Source: a virus. From it: a stretch of 23,121 nt of DNA. Shown piece after piece: positions 22,303-23,121 of the stretch. A program made the translations under genes and the position numbers. The stretch lies in the IMG/VR virus record IMGVR_UViG_3300009440_000035, positions 1 through 23,121 of that record, one strand, 5' to 3'. Each line of letters begins with the position of its first letter. The first letter of the stretch is position 1. The notes beneath the pieces were generated by a model. It searched no databases, was not told the origin of the DNA, and worked only from the letters and a program-made list of their open reading frames with translations.

Positions 22303-23121
22303 TAGGTTTGTTTTGTAAATAAAGGTATTAAATAATCTGTTCCGTCAACTTTAATATCTAAGTACGCATCTGGTGTAAAATCTGGTGCATTTTCTGGTTC
22401 ACTACCAGATACTGCTCCTGCTTGTTCTAATGCAGAACCATATTTAAAAGTACCATTAACAGCAAGTTTATGACCTGGGTTAGTAGTCCCAATACCTACG
22501 TTGCCTGCATTGTCAATGCGCATTCTTTCTGTATTATTTGTGCCAAATAGAATACCTAAATTATCATTATGCCAAACTGCTAAGTCACCTCCTGATGATA
22601 AACCAAAGTCTCCACCAGTAGAAATACTTGCTGCTCCATTTGTTAATCGTAATGAAGTTGCTGCTGCAGCACTATTATTTATTTGAAGTTGTCTTGTAGG
22701 AGAATCAGTCCCAATTCCAACATTAACACCTGAACTTGTTCCATAAACAGTCATTCCAGTTATTATATTTCCAGCAGTAGATTTTACATTAAAATCCATA
22801 GAACCTCTGACAGCCGAAAGACTATTTGAATATGTTTTTATATTTCCGTATTCTACTATACTACCATTATAATCTGCGGAAAATTTAATTTTACCTATAT
22901 CAGTTGAAGTACTCACGTTATTTCCCCCTCTTGATATTAAAACAACACTTTCTGCATTTTCTTTATTTACATTAAGCAATTCAGCAGGAGCAGTAGTCCC
23001 AATTCCTACGTTGCCATACATTAAAGTGTCCCTATTTGCCTCAAGACTTAAAACAGGTACATAACCACCAGAATTATCTGTGGTAAAAACCATTCTTGCT
23101 TGGTTACTTGTTGTATAATCA
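22302..23121 (-). CDS. Tail fibre / appendage protein, N-terminus beyond window
   Basis: The frame stays open to the window edge (DYTTSNQARMVFTTDNSGGY), so the methionine at 23093 is probably internal and the true start lies upstream. Three copies of a V-N-V-G-I-G-T repeat are present: GNVGIGTTAPAELLNV (near 23010), VNVGIGTDSPTRQLQI (near 22720) and GNVGIGTTNPGHKLAV (near 22490). They are separated by beta-rich units such as TERMRIDNAG. Such repeats are common in fibre and adhesin-like proteins of Bacteroidota phages. The expected C-terminal S74 chaperone-peptidase is absent; the protein ends instead with PDAYLDIKVDGTDYLIPLF, also found in the 144-aa gene. It presumably binds the host surface. 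Confidence 0.7.
   Translation of the reverse strand, partial: DYTTSNQARMVFTTDNSGGYVPVLSLEANRDTLMYGNVGIGTTAPAELLNVNKENAESVVLISRGGNNVSTSTDIGKIKFSADYNGSIVEYGNIKTYSNSLSAVRGSMDFNVKSTAGNIITGMTVYGTSSGVNVGIGTDSPTRQLQINNSAAAATSLRLTNGAASISTGGDFGLSSGGDLAVWHNDNLGILFGTNNTERMRIDNAGNVGIGTTNPGHKLAVNGTFKYGSALEQAGAVSGSEPENAPDFTPDAYLDIKVDGTDYLIPLFTKQT

Noticed and set aside
23091-23093. ATG at 23093 as the start of the fibre gene
   Set aside because: The frame remains open upstream to the edge with fibre-like sequence, so this methionine is most likely internal.
1-23121. CRISPR array, tRNA, integrase or transposon
   Set aside because: No spaced direct repeats, cloverleaf-like sequence, recombinase motif or terminal repeats were seen; almost every base is inside a minus-strand gene.

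Overview
The window is a compact, AT-rich stretch of a double-stranded DNA phage genome. It is the structural and packaging (late) module of a podovirus-like phage that probably infects a Bacteroidota host, plausibly a marine flavobacterium. All 24 genes I accept lie on the minus strand, so transcription runs from high to low coordinates. Genes are nearly end to end, and many junctions are stop/start overlaps (TGATG, ATGA, TAATG) or direct abutments (TAAATG). The Bacteroidota assignment rests on four TAnnTTTG-type promoter boxes, the near absence of Shine-Dalgarno sequences, and proteins that by recollection resemble the crAss-like (Crassvirales) podovirus module: a long TerL with a degenerate Walker A, an ~810-aa portal, a ~470-aa capsid protein ending in an FFLF motif, a P22 gp4-like tail tubular protein and a long stabilization/nozzle-type tail protein. 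Whether it belongs inside Crassvirales or is a related marine lineage cannot be decided here.

Layout in order of transcription. 23121-20692: fibre and accessory block. It holds a 5'-truncated fibre protein with three VGIGT-type repeats, a 46-aa ORF, a 122-aa protein, an 82-aa coiled-coil protein, a 144-aa fibre-like protein that shares the first fibre's C-terminal module, a conserved 74-aa protein and a 33-aa cysteine-containing miniprotein. 20695-15200: a protein that looks like two GroES-type domains in tandem, a 90-aa candidate small terminase, TerL and the portal. 15198-12290: a very basic 111-aa protein, an acidic scaffold-like protein and the major capsid protein, closed by a strong terminator. 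12225-10822: a 245-aa virion-associated unknown, a terminator, then two tandem paralogous ~95-aa proteins (candidate capsid decoration) with their own promoter and terminator. 10740-5065: connector/ring protein, tail tubular protein, a 1093-aa tail protein and a 246-aa tail protein that looks like its detached C-terminal module. 5027-1: three probable ejection (internal virion) proteins, the last at least 802 aa and running off the window.

Together these genes would build and fill the head, attach a short tail and fibres, and supply proteins that leave the virion with the DNA. No replication, lysis, integration, tRNA or CRISPR features are visible. The most interesting points are the repeated TANCTTTGTW promoter motif, the tandem GroES-like protein, the duplicated small capsid-type gene set between its own regulatory signals, the split tail protein, and the C-terminal module shared by two fibre genes.
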